NCBI GenBank assembly: GCA_945957135.1
Contig: CAMFLK010000002.1
Coordinates: forward strand, 1-53,503
Length of the DNA: 53,503 nucleotides
Direction: 5' to 3'
Origin: an uncultured Rhodospirillales bacterium
GTDB lineage: Bacteria; Pseudomonadota; Alphaproteobacteria; Acetobacterales; Acetobacteraceae
The notes beneath the pieces were generated by a model that was given only the letters and a program-made list of their open reading frames with translations, had not been told where the DNA came from and did no database searches. Below are positions 16,073 to 24,065 of the stretch, piece by piece. The translations under genes were made by a program, and so were the position numbers. The number at the start of each line of letters is the position of its first letter. Positions within the stretch are counted from its first letter, which is position 1.

Positions 16073-17899
16073 ATGAGCGGCATTTCCATCACCTTCGCCG
16101 TCATCGCGGCGATGGTGGTGTTGTTCATCACCGATCTAATCCCCGTGGCAGCGGTGGCGCTGGGAGCGGCGCTGATGCTGTATGCCACCGGCGTTCTGAC
16201 ATTGGATCGCGCGCTGGAAGGATTCGGCGATAGCACGGTGCTGTTCATCGGTTCGCTGTTCGTGGTCAGCGCCAGCTTGGAGGCGAGCGGGGTTACCACC
16301 TGGGTCGGCCAGGTTCTCACCCGGCGTGCCGGACGCAATCCCAAGCGTCTGCTGGTGCTGACCATGCTGCTGGGTTCCGGGCTGTCTGCACTGATCGGCG
16401 GCGGCGGTGCGGTGGCCGCGCTGATGCCGGTGGTGATCCTGGTGGCGGTACGGCTCGGCCAGCGGCCGGGCAAAGTGCTGATACCGCTCGCCTTCTCCGC
16501 CCACGCCGGATCCATGCTGGTGCTGACCGGCAGCCTGGTGAACGTGCTGATCTCCAATGCCAAAGTGGACATGGGAATGGCGCCTCTGCGCTATTTCGAT
16601 CTCACGCCGATCGGCTTGCTGCTGGTGGGCGGCACCATCCTCATCACCGTGTTGCTCGGTCCGGCCGTGCTGCCGACCCGCGTCGGTCGCACCGTGCCGG
16701 AGGATCTCAGCCGCCACGGCCGTCTGCTTGCAGAGCAGTACCAGCTGTTCGACTCGCTCGACCGCTACCAGATAAGCGAGAGATCGCCGCTGATCGGCAT
16801 GACCAGGGATGCGCTGGAGCGAGAGAACCGACCTGCGATGAGTATCATCGTGCCCCGGGATCACGAGTCCATGCGGCCGCTTCCCGTGCCTGGTATGGTC
16901 CGCCCTCGCCGTGAGCACGTCCTTCCCGGCGATGCTGTTTTGCTCGGCGGAGACCCCACGGAAGTTATGGTCTATGCCCAAGAAAAAGGGCTCGTGCGTG
17001 ACGAGGATAAGCATATCCGTGAGGACCTGTTTAACGCCGCCTATGGCTACGCCGAGGTCGTCATCCCGCCGCGTTCCGCCTTGATCGGGGAGGTGATGTT
17101 CCCCGGTATGATCACCCCTGGCGGTGCCCTGGTCGTACTGGCCATTCAGCGGCGGAGCGAGGCGATGAAGTCTGGCGAGGTGGTGCTGGCGGCTGGCGAC
17201 ACGTTGCTACTGCAAGGCAACTGGGCGGCGCTGGACGAGCATCTAAGCGGCCCTGACGTTCTGGTCGTTGATCAGCCAGACACGATTCGCCGCCAAGCGG
17301 TCAAATTCGGCCCGGCCGGCGTGATCGCGCTGGCCGTGCTCGCAGGTATGGTGCTGCTGCTGGCCACCGGGTTGGTCCCACGCGTGGCCGCTGGGTTGGC
17401 GGCCGCCTGGCTGCTCGTGGCGCTGCGCGTGATCAAGATCGATCAGGCCTACCGCGCCATCAATTGGACAGTACTGATCATGATCGCCGCCCTTATGTCG
17501 CTGTCCGCAGCGATGGAGGAGACCGGGGCGGCAAATCTGATGGCCAGCGCGCTGGTGCATCTGATGGGCGAGGCAAGTCCCTTCGCCCTGCTTGCCGGTC
17601 TGTTCGTCGTCACCGCTGTGCTCGGTCAATTGATCAGCAGCACGGCCACGGCGCTGATCGTGATCCCCGTCGCCATTTCGGCTGCGCACGAGATCGGCAT
17701 GGCACCCCGTACCGCCCTGATCACTGTCGCGGTGGCCGCCGCCGCCTCTTTCCTGACCCCGGTTGCCGCATCGGCCAATCTGATGGTGCAGAGCCCTGGC
17801 GCATATCGGTTCACCGATTACTGGAGGCTGGGCGTGCCGCTGACCGCATGGTTCTTCTTCGTGGCGACGTTCCTGGTGCCGCTGCTCTGGCGATTCTAA
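16073..17899 (+). CDS. SLC13-type permease with two TrkA-C domains (first copy)
   Basis: A 608-residue membrane protein: an N-terminal half-transporter (~1-215; VLFIGSLFVVSASLEASGVT), a cytoplasmic insert (~225-420) with two RCK_C/TrkA-C-like units (the first around RSPLIGMTRDALERENRPAM, the second around PRSALIGEVMFPGM), and a C-terminal half (~430-608; GQLISSTATALIVIPVAISAA). SLC13/DASS members import di- or tricarboxylates or sulfate; TrkA-C inserts are thought to sense a small ligand. I start at ATG 16073 (MSGISITFAV). A second protein of the same layout is at 42728. Confidence 0.87.
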   Translation: MSGISITFAVIAAMVVLFITDLIPVAAVALGAALMLYATGVLTLDRALEGFGDSTVLFIGSLFVVSASLEASGVTTWVGQVLTRRAGRNPKRLLVLTMLLGSGLSALIGGGGAVAALMPVVILVAVRLGQRPGKVLIPLAFSAHAGSMLVLTGSLVNVLISNAKVDMGMAPLRYFDLTPIGLLLVGGTILITVLLGPAVLPTRVGRTVPEDLSRHGRLLAEQYQLFDSLDRYQISERSPLIGMTRDALERENRPAMSIIVPRDHESMRPLPVPGMVRPRREHVLPGDAVLLGGDPTEVMVYAQEKGLVRDEDKHIREDLFNAAYGYAEVVIPPRSALIGEVMFPGMITPGGALVVLAIQRRSEAMKSGEVVLAAGDTLLLQGNWAALDEHLSGPDVLVVDQPDTIRRQAVKFGPAGVIALAVLAGMVLLLATGLVPRVAAGLAAAWLLVALRVIKIDQAYRAINWTVLIMIAALMSLSAAMEETGAANLMASALVHLMGEASPFALLAGLFVVTAVLGQLISSTATALIVIPVAISAAHEIGMAPRTALITVAVAAAASFLTPVAASANLMVQSPGAYRFTDYWRLGVPLTAWFFFVATFLVPLLWRF

Positions 17900-17996
17900 C
17901 AGTTGCCGCCTGCTCGACGGCTTGAGGTGCCGCGGACTGGCTGGCTAGGATCGGCCACAACCATCGCTCGGCGGGGTCATCATCGGTACACCGGAA

Positions 17997-19145
17997 CTGG
18001 GGGCAGCTATCCGGCGGGAATGGCGGCTCGATCCCGATTGGCTCACGGTCAATCACGGCTCCTACGGCGCCACGGCGTGCGCGGTGCTCGCGGCGCAGGC
18101 ACAATGGCGGACGCGCATGGAGGCGCAGCCGACGCGGTTCATGAACCGCGTCCTGCCCGAGGCCCTGCGTCAGGCAGCCGCAACACTCGGGAATTTCCTC
18201 GGGGCGGCGGGCCGGGATATCGGATTTCTCGACAACGCCACGTCCGGCTGCAATGCCGTCCTGCGCTCATTGCCATTGGCACCGGGCGATGAGGTGCTGG
18301 TTCTCAGCCATGTCTATGGCGCCGTGCGCAACACGGTGCGCCACGTTACCCAGCATGCCGGGGCGCGCATGGTGGAGGTGGAGCTGCCATTTCCGGGAAC
18401 GTCGGCGCAAGACGTGCTGGACGCGATCGCCGCCGGCCTCACTGCGCGCACGAAGCTTGCCGTGCTGGATCACATCACTTCGGCCAGCGCGCTGGTGCTT
18501 CCCATCGCCGCAATGGTGGCGCTGTGCCACGAGGCCGGCGTGAAGGTGCTGGTGGATGGCGCCCACGGGCCGGGCCAGGTGCCGCTCGACCTGACCGTCC
18601 TCGGGGCCGATTGGTATGTAGGCAATTGCCATAAATGGCTGATGGCCCCGAAAGGCGCGGCCTTCATCCACGCCATGCCGGCCCGCCAAGCCGGGCTGCA
18701 CCCCGTGATCATTTCGCATGGCTACGAAAAAGGCTTCCTGGCCGAGTTCGATTGGACCGGCACGCGCGACCCAACCGCCTTCCTTGCCGTTCCCGCTGCG
18801 ATCGATTTCCACGCCCATCTCGGTGGCGACGCGCTGATGGCGCGAAACCGGGCGTTGGCGGCCGACGGCGCGGCACTGGTCGCCCGGCGGCTCAACACGG
18901 AAATAGGCATTTCCGGGGATCTGGCCGGCGCCATGGCGATGGTCCGCTTGCCCGTGACCGGCCTGGCCAACACCGAACGCGCCGCTGGGTTGCGCGATGG
19001 CCTGCTCGACGCGCGCTGCGACGTGCCAGTGATGGCGCTGGCAGGCGGCATCTGGCTGCGCCTGTCCGCCCAGGCCTATAACGAGATGGCCGACTACGAA
19101 AAACTCGCGAAGGTCGTCGCGCAGGTCCTACGTCAAGCGGGATAG
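17997..19145 (+). CDS. Class-V PLP-dependent enzyme (aminotransferase/epimerase type), start codon uncertain
   Basis: Family-like sequence begins well upstream of the first ATG/GTG in frame. The conserved REWRLDPDWLTVNHGSYGA lies before GTG 18084, and the frame is open back to a TAG at 17964-17966. The only plausible starts are CTG 17997 or ATC 17979/17982; I use CTG (382 residues). The core has FLDNATSGCNAVLRSL, DHITSASALVLPI, DGAHGPGQVPLDL and the PLP lysine in GNCHKWLMAPKG. It resembles isopenicillin-N epimerase or cysteine-desulfhydrase-like class-V enzymes; the substrate is unknown. Its last 13 bases overlap the end of panE on the other strand. Confidence 0.75.
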   Translation: MGAAIRREWRLDPDWLTVNHGSYGATACAVLAAQAQWRTRMEAQPTRFMNRVLPEALRQAAATLGNFLGAAGRDIGFLDNATSGCNAVLRSLPLAPGDEVLVLSHVYGAVRNTVRHVTQHAGARMVEVELPFPGTSAQDVLDAIAAGLTARTKLAVLDHITSASALVLPIAAMVALCHEAGVKVLVDGAHGPGQVPLDLTVLGADWYVGNCHKWLMAPKGAAFIHAMPARQAGLHPVIISHGYEKGFLAEFDWTGTRDPTAFLAVPAAIDFHAHLGGDALMARNRALAADGAALVARRLNTEIGISGDLAGAMAMVRLPVTGLANTERAAGLRDGLLDARCDVPVMALAGGIWLRLSAQAYNEMADYEKLAKVVAQVLRQAG

Positions 19146-20113
19146 CACCCCGCCTGCCGCGCCCGCTCGCGCACCAGGGCCAATACGTGGCGGCAGGTGG
19201 GCATCGGTTGGCCGGTGATTCCGCCCAGCTCCACCACCGCGCCGAGCAGCGCGTCGATCTCCATCGGCCGGCCGCGTTCGAGGTCCTGGAGCATCGAGGT
19301 CTTGTGCTGGCCCACCTCGGCGGCACCGTCGATGCGCTTGTCCACGGAAACGGCGAAGCGCACGCCCAGCGCCTCGGCTACGCCCTGCGCCTCAACCATC
19401 ATCACCCGGCACAGGGCACGCAGCTCGGGCTCGCCGGTGATGCGGTCCAGCGTGGCGCCGGTCAGCGCGGAGACCGGGTTGAAGCAGAGATTGCCCCACA
19501 GCTTCACCCAGATCTCATCGCGGATGCGCGGGCGGATCGGTGCCTTAAACCCCGCCGATATCAACGCCTCCGCCAAGGCGGCGATGCGGGCCGACCGGCT
19601 GCCGTCCGGCTCGCCCAGGCTGAACCGGTCGCCATAGGTGTGTGTGATCTCGCCGGGTGCCGTCACCTCCGCCGCCGGATAGACCACGCAACCGATCGCC
19701 TGGGCCGGCGGCAGCTTGCGCCACACCACGCCGCCGGGGTCCACGCTTTCCACCCCGCGGTCCCGCCAGGGCGAGTCAAGCCCGTAAAAATACCAGTAGG
19801 GCACCCCGTTCACGCCGGTCACCAGCATGGTCTCCGGGCCCATCATCGCCGCGATGTCGTCGGCCGCACCGGTGAGGGAATGGGCTTTCAGCGTGACGAT
19901 CACCGCGTCCTGCACCCCGGCCTCGCGCGCGTCGGCGAGGCAGCGGGGATGAGTGACCGTGCGCGTCTCCCCCTCGATCAGCGTGACGCCATTTTCCCGC
20001 ATCGCCGCGAGGTGCGCGCCGCGGGCGATGAAGGTGACATCTGCGCCCGCCGCAGCGAGCCTGGCGCCCATCAGCCCGCCGATCGCGCCGGCCCCGAAGA
20101 TGGCGATCTTCAT
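19133..20113 (-). CDS. panE: Ketopantoate reductase family protein (2-dehydropantoate 2-reductase)
   Basis: A 326-residue NAD(P)-dependent reductase. The dinucleotide motif is MKIAIFGAGAIGGLMGARLA, and the family core is VTLKAHSL, KLWGNLCFNPVSALTGAT, then RPMEIDALLGAVVELG. PanE reduces ketopantoate for pantothenate and CoA synthesis, but this family has many paralogues in catabolic settings. It follows the acyl-CoA ligase gene by 8 bases, so they are one operon, which may point to a specialised substrate. The frame is open far upstream, yet the family clearly begins at the chosen Met. Confidence 0.8.
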   Translation of the reverse strand: MKIAIFGAGAIGGLMGARLAAAGADVTFIARGAHLAAMRENGVTLIEGETRTVTHPRCLADAREAGVQDAVIVTLKAHSLTGAADDIAAMMGPETMLVTGVNGVPYWYFYGLDSPWRDRGVESVDPGGVVWRKLPPAQAIGCVVYPAAEVTAPGEITHTYGDRFSLGEPDGSRSARIAALAEALISAGFKAPIRPRIRDEIWVKLWGNLCFNPVSALTGATLDRITGEPELRALCRVMMVEAQGVAEALGVRFAVSVDKRIDGAAEVGQHKTSMLQDLERGRPMEIDALLGAVVELGGITGQPMPTCRHVLALVRERARQAGCYPA

Positions 20114-20121
20114 CGACGCGT

Positions 20122-21657
20122 CTACCCTTCCGCCAATCCCAGCTTCTCTGCCAGCCCGATCCGCTGCAGCTTGCCCGTCGCCCCCTTGGGGATTTCCGCC
20201 AGGAACACCACGCGGCGCGGCACCTTGAAAGCGGCTAGGCGTTCGCCGGCGAAGCCGCGCAGCCCATGCTCGTCCAGGCTGTGCCCCTCGCGCAGCACCA
20301 CCGCCGCACCGACTTCCTCGCCCAGCTTCGGATGGGGAATCGCGAAGGTGACGCATTGCGCTACCGCCGGATGATCCATCAGCACGGTATCCACCTCCAG
20401 CGGCGAGACCTTCTCGCCGCCGCGGTTGATGATCTCCTTCAGCCGCCCGGTGAGGCGCAGATAGCCCGCCTCGTCGATCGTGCCCTGGTCGCCGGTGCGG
20501 AACCAGCCATCGATGAAGGCGGTGGCGTTGGCCGAAGGGTTGTTCTCATACCCGGCGGTGACGTTGCGGCCGCGGATGACGATCTCGCCCAGCCCGCCGG
20601 CCGCCAGGATGGCGCCGTCCTCGCCCATGATCGCCACGTCCGGTCCCGCAGCCAGCCCCACCGAGCCGGCGTGGCGCGCGGCGGGCGGCAGCGGATTGGA
20701 GGCCATCTGATGCGCTGCCTCGGTCATGCCATACGCCTCGATCACCGGCACGCCGAATGCCTCCTCCAGCGCCGTCATCACCTGTGGCGGCAGCGAGGCG
20801 GAGGAGGAGCGGATGAAACGCAACCGTCCCTTGCCGATCGTCTCCTTGTGGCGCGGGGCCAAGCCCAGCACCGCCTGGTGCATGGTGGGCACGGCGGTGA
20901 ACCAGCTCGGCCGTGCCTCCTCCAGCATGGCGAAGAAGCGGAAGGCGTTGAACCCCGGCGTGCAGAACACGGAAGCGCCCGCGGCCAGCGAGGCGGTCAC
21001 GGCGGCGATCAGCCCGTGGATATGGAACAGCGGCATGATATTCATGCAGCAATCCCCCTCCGTCAGCGCCAGACTCTGCCCGATATGGTACGCGGACGCC
21101 GTCACGTTGATCTGCCGCAGCGGCACGATCTTGGGCCGCGAGGTGGTGCCGGAGGTGTGCAGCACCAGCGCGACATCCTCCGCCTCCGCCATGCCGCCTT
21201 GGGCCGGTGTGCCGGAGAGCGGCGTTTCCGGCTTCAGCGTGAAGCTGCCCGCCGGCCCCTCGCCGGCGACCAGCGCGATCACCGGAATCCCCCGCGCCGC
21301 CGCCACCGCGCGCGCCGGGCTCTCCATGCCCTCGGCAATCACGAGCGCCTTGGCGTTGAGGTCGGAGAGATAGAAATCGAACTCATCCGCGCGATAGGCT
21401 GGGTTGAGCGGCGCCGTGGTGGCCCCGCAGGCGACGGTGACGAAGAGGCTCGCCATCTCCGGACCGTTCGGCAGCACCATCGCCACCCGGTCGTCGCGCC
21501 CGATGCCCATGGCGTTGAGGTCGGCCACCGTCCGTGCGGCCAGCGCCCGCAGCCCGCCATGGGTCAGCCAGTCTCGCCCCGGCGCCCCGATCGCCGGCGC
21601 TGCCTCCGCGCCGTGCGCCAGCAGCCCCGCCATGGTGTCCGCCGCATAGATGCTCAT
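20122..21657 (-). CDS. AMP-forming acyl-CoA ligase, oxalyl-CoA synthetase-like
   Basis: A 511-residue adenylate-forming enzyme. P-loop [64 protein letters not shown], then hinge and catalytic segment [20 protein letters not shown], and KGATGKLQR with the catalytic Lys. The pattern of [11 protein letters not shown] and MASNPLPP is close to the Pcs60/AAE3 oxalyl-CoA synthetase branch (family knowledge), but other short acids are possible. I start at [11 protein letters not shown]. The open frame continues upstream only because of high GC. It forms an operon with the reductase. Confidence 0.83.
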   Translation of the reverse strand: MSIYAADTMAGLLAHGAEAAPAIGAPGRDWLTHGGLRALAARTVADLNAMGIGRDDRVAMVLPNGPEMASLFVTVACGATTAPLNPAYRADEFDFYLSDLNAKALVIAEGMESPARAVAAARGIPVIALVAGEGPAGSFTLKPETPLSGTPAQGGMAEAEDVALVLHTSGTTSRPKIVPLRQINVTASAYHIGQSLALTEGDCCMNIMPLFHIHGLIAAVTASLAAGASVFCTPGFNAFRFFAMLEEARPSWFTAVPTMHQAVLGLAPRHKETIGKGRLRFIRSSSASLPPQVMTALEEAFGVPVIEAYGMTEAAHQMASNPLPPAARHAGSVGLAAGPDVAIMGEDGAILAAGGLGEIVIRGRNVTAGYENNPSANATAFIDGWFRTGDQGTIDEAGYLRLTGRLKEIINRGGEKVSPLEVDTVLMDHPAVAQCVTFAIPHPKLGEEVGAAVVLREGHSLDEHGLRGFAGERLAAFKVPRRVVFLAEIPKGATGKLQRIGLAEKLGLAEG

Positions 21658-21771
21658 GGGGTAGGTTCTCCCTCTGCCGTCCACGGGATAGCGCGGTTGC
21701 GCCATGAAGGTGAAGGCCGTCAGGACGATGCCTGCTTCGCAGCGACTCGGCGACTCGCATATCCTGATGAG

Positions 21772-22389
21772 ATGCCTGATTTTGCGATCGAGTCGGCGTT
21801 CGACGGACTGGTGGCCGGAGTGGACGAGGTGGGGCGGGGGCCGCTGGCCGGACCGGTGGTCGCGGCTGCCGTTGTTCTGCCACGCGCGCTGCCCGTCAGC
21901 CTCGCCGGCCTGATCGACGATTCCAAGCAACTCACCGCGGAGGCGCGGGAGACTGCCTTCGCCGCGCTCCGCGCGTGCGGGGTGGACATGGCGGTGGGGG
22001 CGGCGAGTGTCACGGAGATCGCCCGGCTCAATATCCTGCATGCGAGCCTGCTGGCGATGTCCCGCGCCGTATCACGCCTGCCGACGCAGCCAGAGCTGGC
22101 GCTGATCGACGGCAACCGCGCGCCACGCCTCGCCTGCCCCGCCCGTTGTGTGGTGGGCGGCGACGCGCTCAGTCTTTCCATCGCCGCCGCCTCGATCGTC
22201 GCAAAGGTGGTGCGCGACCGCGCCATGGCTCGGCTCGCCCGCCGCCACCCCGCCTATGGCTGGGAGCAGAACGCCGGCTACGGCACCGCCCAGCATCGCG
22301 CGGCCTTGCACCGGCACGGCGCGACGGTGCATCACCGGGCCGGGTTCGGCACGGTGCGCCAGCTCGCATTGATGCTGGACGCCGACTGA
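21772..22389 (+). CDS. rnhB: Ribonuclease HII
   Basis: A 205-residue nuclease removing misincorporated ribonucleotides and RNA from RNA-DNA hybrids. The metal ligands are in [20 protein letters not shown] (Asp-Glu) and [21 protein letters not shown] and [13 protein letters not shown] complete the family pattern. The start is ATG 21772. It lies 19 bases upstream of ccrM, an adjacency common in alphaproteobacteria. Confidence 0.95.
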   Translation: MPDFAIESAFDGLVAGVDEVGRGPLAGPVVAAAVVLPRALPVSLAGLIDDSKQLTAEARETAFAALRACGVDMAVGAASVTEIARLNILHASLLAMSRAVSRLPTQPELALIDGNRAPRLACPARCVVGGDALSLSIAAASIVAKVVRDRAMARLARRHPAYGWEQNAGYGTAQHRAALHRHGATVHHRAGFGTVRQLALMLDAD

Positions 22390-22408
22390 ACTCGCCGGGA
22401 CATCACAC

Positions 22409-23602
22409 TTGGACACCCCCCACGAACTGCCGCTCGACCAGGTGATCCTCGGCGATGCCGTGCGCATCATGGAGATGCTGCCGGCCGGCTCCATCCACTG
22501 CGTCTTCGCCGACCCGCCCTACAACCTGCAATTGCGCGGCGAGCTGCGCCGGCCGGACGACAGCGTGGTCGATGGCGTGGACGAGGATTGGGACCGCTTC
22601 ACCGATTTCGCGGCCTATGACGACTTCACCCGCGCCTGGCTGGCGGAATGCCGGCGCGTGCTGCGCAAGGACGGCACGCTGTGGGTGATCGGCAGCTACC
22701 ACAACATCTTCCGCATCGGCGCCATCCTGCAGGAACTGGGCTTCTGGATCCTCAACGACGTGATCTGGCGCAAATCCAACCCAATGCCGAATTTCCGCGG
22801 CCGCCGCTTCACCAACGCGCATGAGACGCTGATCTGGGCGGCGCGGGAAAAAAACTCGCGCTACCGCTTCAACTATCAGGCGATGAAGTCACTGAACGAC
22901 GATTTGCAGATGCGCAGCGACTGGACCATCCCGCTGTGCACCGGCGCCGAGCGGCTGCGCAACGCCCACGGGCTGAAGCTGCACCCCACCCAGAAACCGG
23001 AGGCGCTGCTGCACCGCATCCTGCTGTCCAGCACTGCGCCGGGCGACGTCGTGCTGGACCCGTTCCTGGGCACTGGCACCTCCGCCGCCGTCGCCCGCCG
23101 CCTGTCGCGCCACTATATCGGCATCGAACGCCACCCCGCCTATGTCGAGGCTGCCCTGGGCCGCGTCCGCCGCGTCAGGCCTGGCACTGCCAGCGAGGTC
23201 GCCGTCACCCCGAGCCGCGGCGAAACCCCGCGCGTTCCCTTCGGCGGCCTGGTGGAGAGCGGCAGCATCGCGCCCGGCACGGTGCTGCGCGACCGGTTGC
23301 GCCGGGTGCAGGCAGTGGTGGTGGCCGACGGCTCCATCCGCGCCGGCAGCCTGCAAGGCTCCATCCACAAGGTGGGCGCGGAGGTGCAGAACGCCCCCTC
23401 CTGCAACGGCTGGACCTTCTGGCATTTCGAACGCGACGGCGCCTGGATCGCGCTGGACGTGCTGAGAACCGAGGTACTTACCAACGAAGGAAACGGCCAT
23501 GAGCGTTCAAACCCGCCAGGAAACACGGCTGCTGAGCGAAGCGGAACGCGAACTGGTCGCCGCCAGCCACTACCCGTCCCTGATGGACATGACGCCGGAT
23601 GA
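22409..23602 (+). CDS. ccrM: CcrM-type adenine DNA methyltransferase (GANTC)
   Basis: A 397-residue beta-class N6-adenine methyltransferase. The catalytic motif DPPYNLQLRGEL lies at ~35 and the SAM motif DPFLGTGTSAAVARRLSRHYIGIE lies later, with HPTQKPEALLHRILL between. The C-terminal ~100 residues (VPFGGLVESGSIAPGTVLRD, then NGWTFWHFERDG) form the RAMA/DNA-strand-separating domain typical of CcrM. It methylates GANTC once per cell cycle. The start is TTG 22409 with GGGA upstream. The protein is ~40 residues longer than Caulobacter CcrM, and the extra tail overlaps the next gene by 104 bases; the conserved part ends near LDVLRTEVL, just before the overlap. Confidence 0.92.
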   Translation: MDTPHELPLDQVILGDAVRIMEMLPAGSIHCVFADPPYNLQLRGELRRPDDSVVDGVDEDWDRFTDFAAYDDFTRAWLAECRRVLRKDGTLWVIGSYHNIFRIGAILQELGFWILNDVIWRKSNPMPNFRGRRFTNAHETLIWAAREKNSRYRFNYQAMKSLNDDLQMRSDWTIPLCTGAERLRNAHGLKLHPTQKPEALLHRILLSSTAPGDVVLDPFLGTGTSAAVARRLSRHYIGIERHPAYVEAALGRVRRVRPGTASEVAVTPSRGETPRVPFGGLVESGSIAPGTVLRDRLRRVQAVVVADGSIRAGSLQGSIHKVGAEVQNAPSCNGWTFWHFERDGAWIALDVLRTEVLTNEGNGHERSNPPGNTAAERSGTRTGRRQPLPVPDGHDAG

Positions 23603-24008
23603 CCTGCGCGCCCTGGCACACCGCCTGCGCGCCGAACGCGACCGCGCCCAGGACATCGCCCGCCGCCAACGCCGGGAGATGCGCGGCAAGGTGGAGGCGC
23701 GCGGCGCCAGCCCGGCACGGGACAATACCGGCAGCGCGGGCAAGGCCCAGCTCCTCGCGCAGGCGGCCAAACGCGTGAACCGGGCCTTGGACCGCGCCCT
23801 GGCCCCGCCCACCCAGGCCGCCATCATGCGCGCGTTGCTGGAACAGAAACGCGCGGCCCGCCGCGCCCACCACCCCAGCGTCGGTCGCACGGCCGGCCAG
23901 GGCATGCATGCCATCCTGAGCCGCCAGGGCGCGCCCGGCGTCAATCCCGGCCGGATCGGCAGCGTGTCGCAGCAGACCAGGGAGGCCCAGGCCCGGCGGG
24001 ATGGCTGA
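23499..24008 (+). CDS. Basic, helical protein of unknown function overlapping ccrM
   Basis: A 169-residue, very Arg/Ala-rich protein. The N-terminal part SEAERELVAASHYPSLMDM followed by LRALAHRLRAERDRAQDIAR predicts long charged helices. A second helical, basic part contains AKRVNRALDRALAPPTQAAI, and the tail is Gly-rich (around HAILSRQGAPGVNPGRIGS). There are no membrane segments or catalytic motifs. ATG 23499 has AAGGA upstream. The overlap with ccrM means coupled expression; a nucleic-acid-binding role would fit the charge but is a guess. I recall similar conserved hypothetical proteins in alphaproteobacteria without assigned function. Confidence 0.75.
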   Translation: MSVQTRQETRLLSEAERELVAASHYPSLMDMTPDDLRALAHRLRAERDRAQDIARRQRREMRGKVEARGASPARDNTGSAGKAQLLAQAAKRVNRALDRALAPPTQAAIMRALLEQKRAARRAHHPSVGRTAGQGMHAILSRQGAPGVNPGRIGSVSQQTREAQARRDG

Positions 24009-24029
24009 CGCGCGCATGGACCAGCGGCC

Positions 24030-24052
24030 AAGCTTCAGAAAAAGAAGTGCTT
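24030..24052. terminator. Imperfect hairpin between convergent genes
   Basis: AAGCTTC at 24030-24036 pairs with GAAGTGCTT at 24044-24052 with a two-base bulge around an A-rich loop. It lies in the 57-bp gap between the end of the gene after ccrM and the end of uvrC, where a terminator is expected. Pyrimidine-rich sequence follows on the plus strand. Confidence 0.35.
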
Positions 24053-24065
24053 CCTTCCCTCCTCC

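Noticed and set aside
21658-22041. Upstream extension of the acyl-CoA ligase frame into rnhB
   Set aside because: The ligase family begins at 21657; the extension runs antisense through the conserved start of rnhB.
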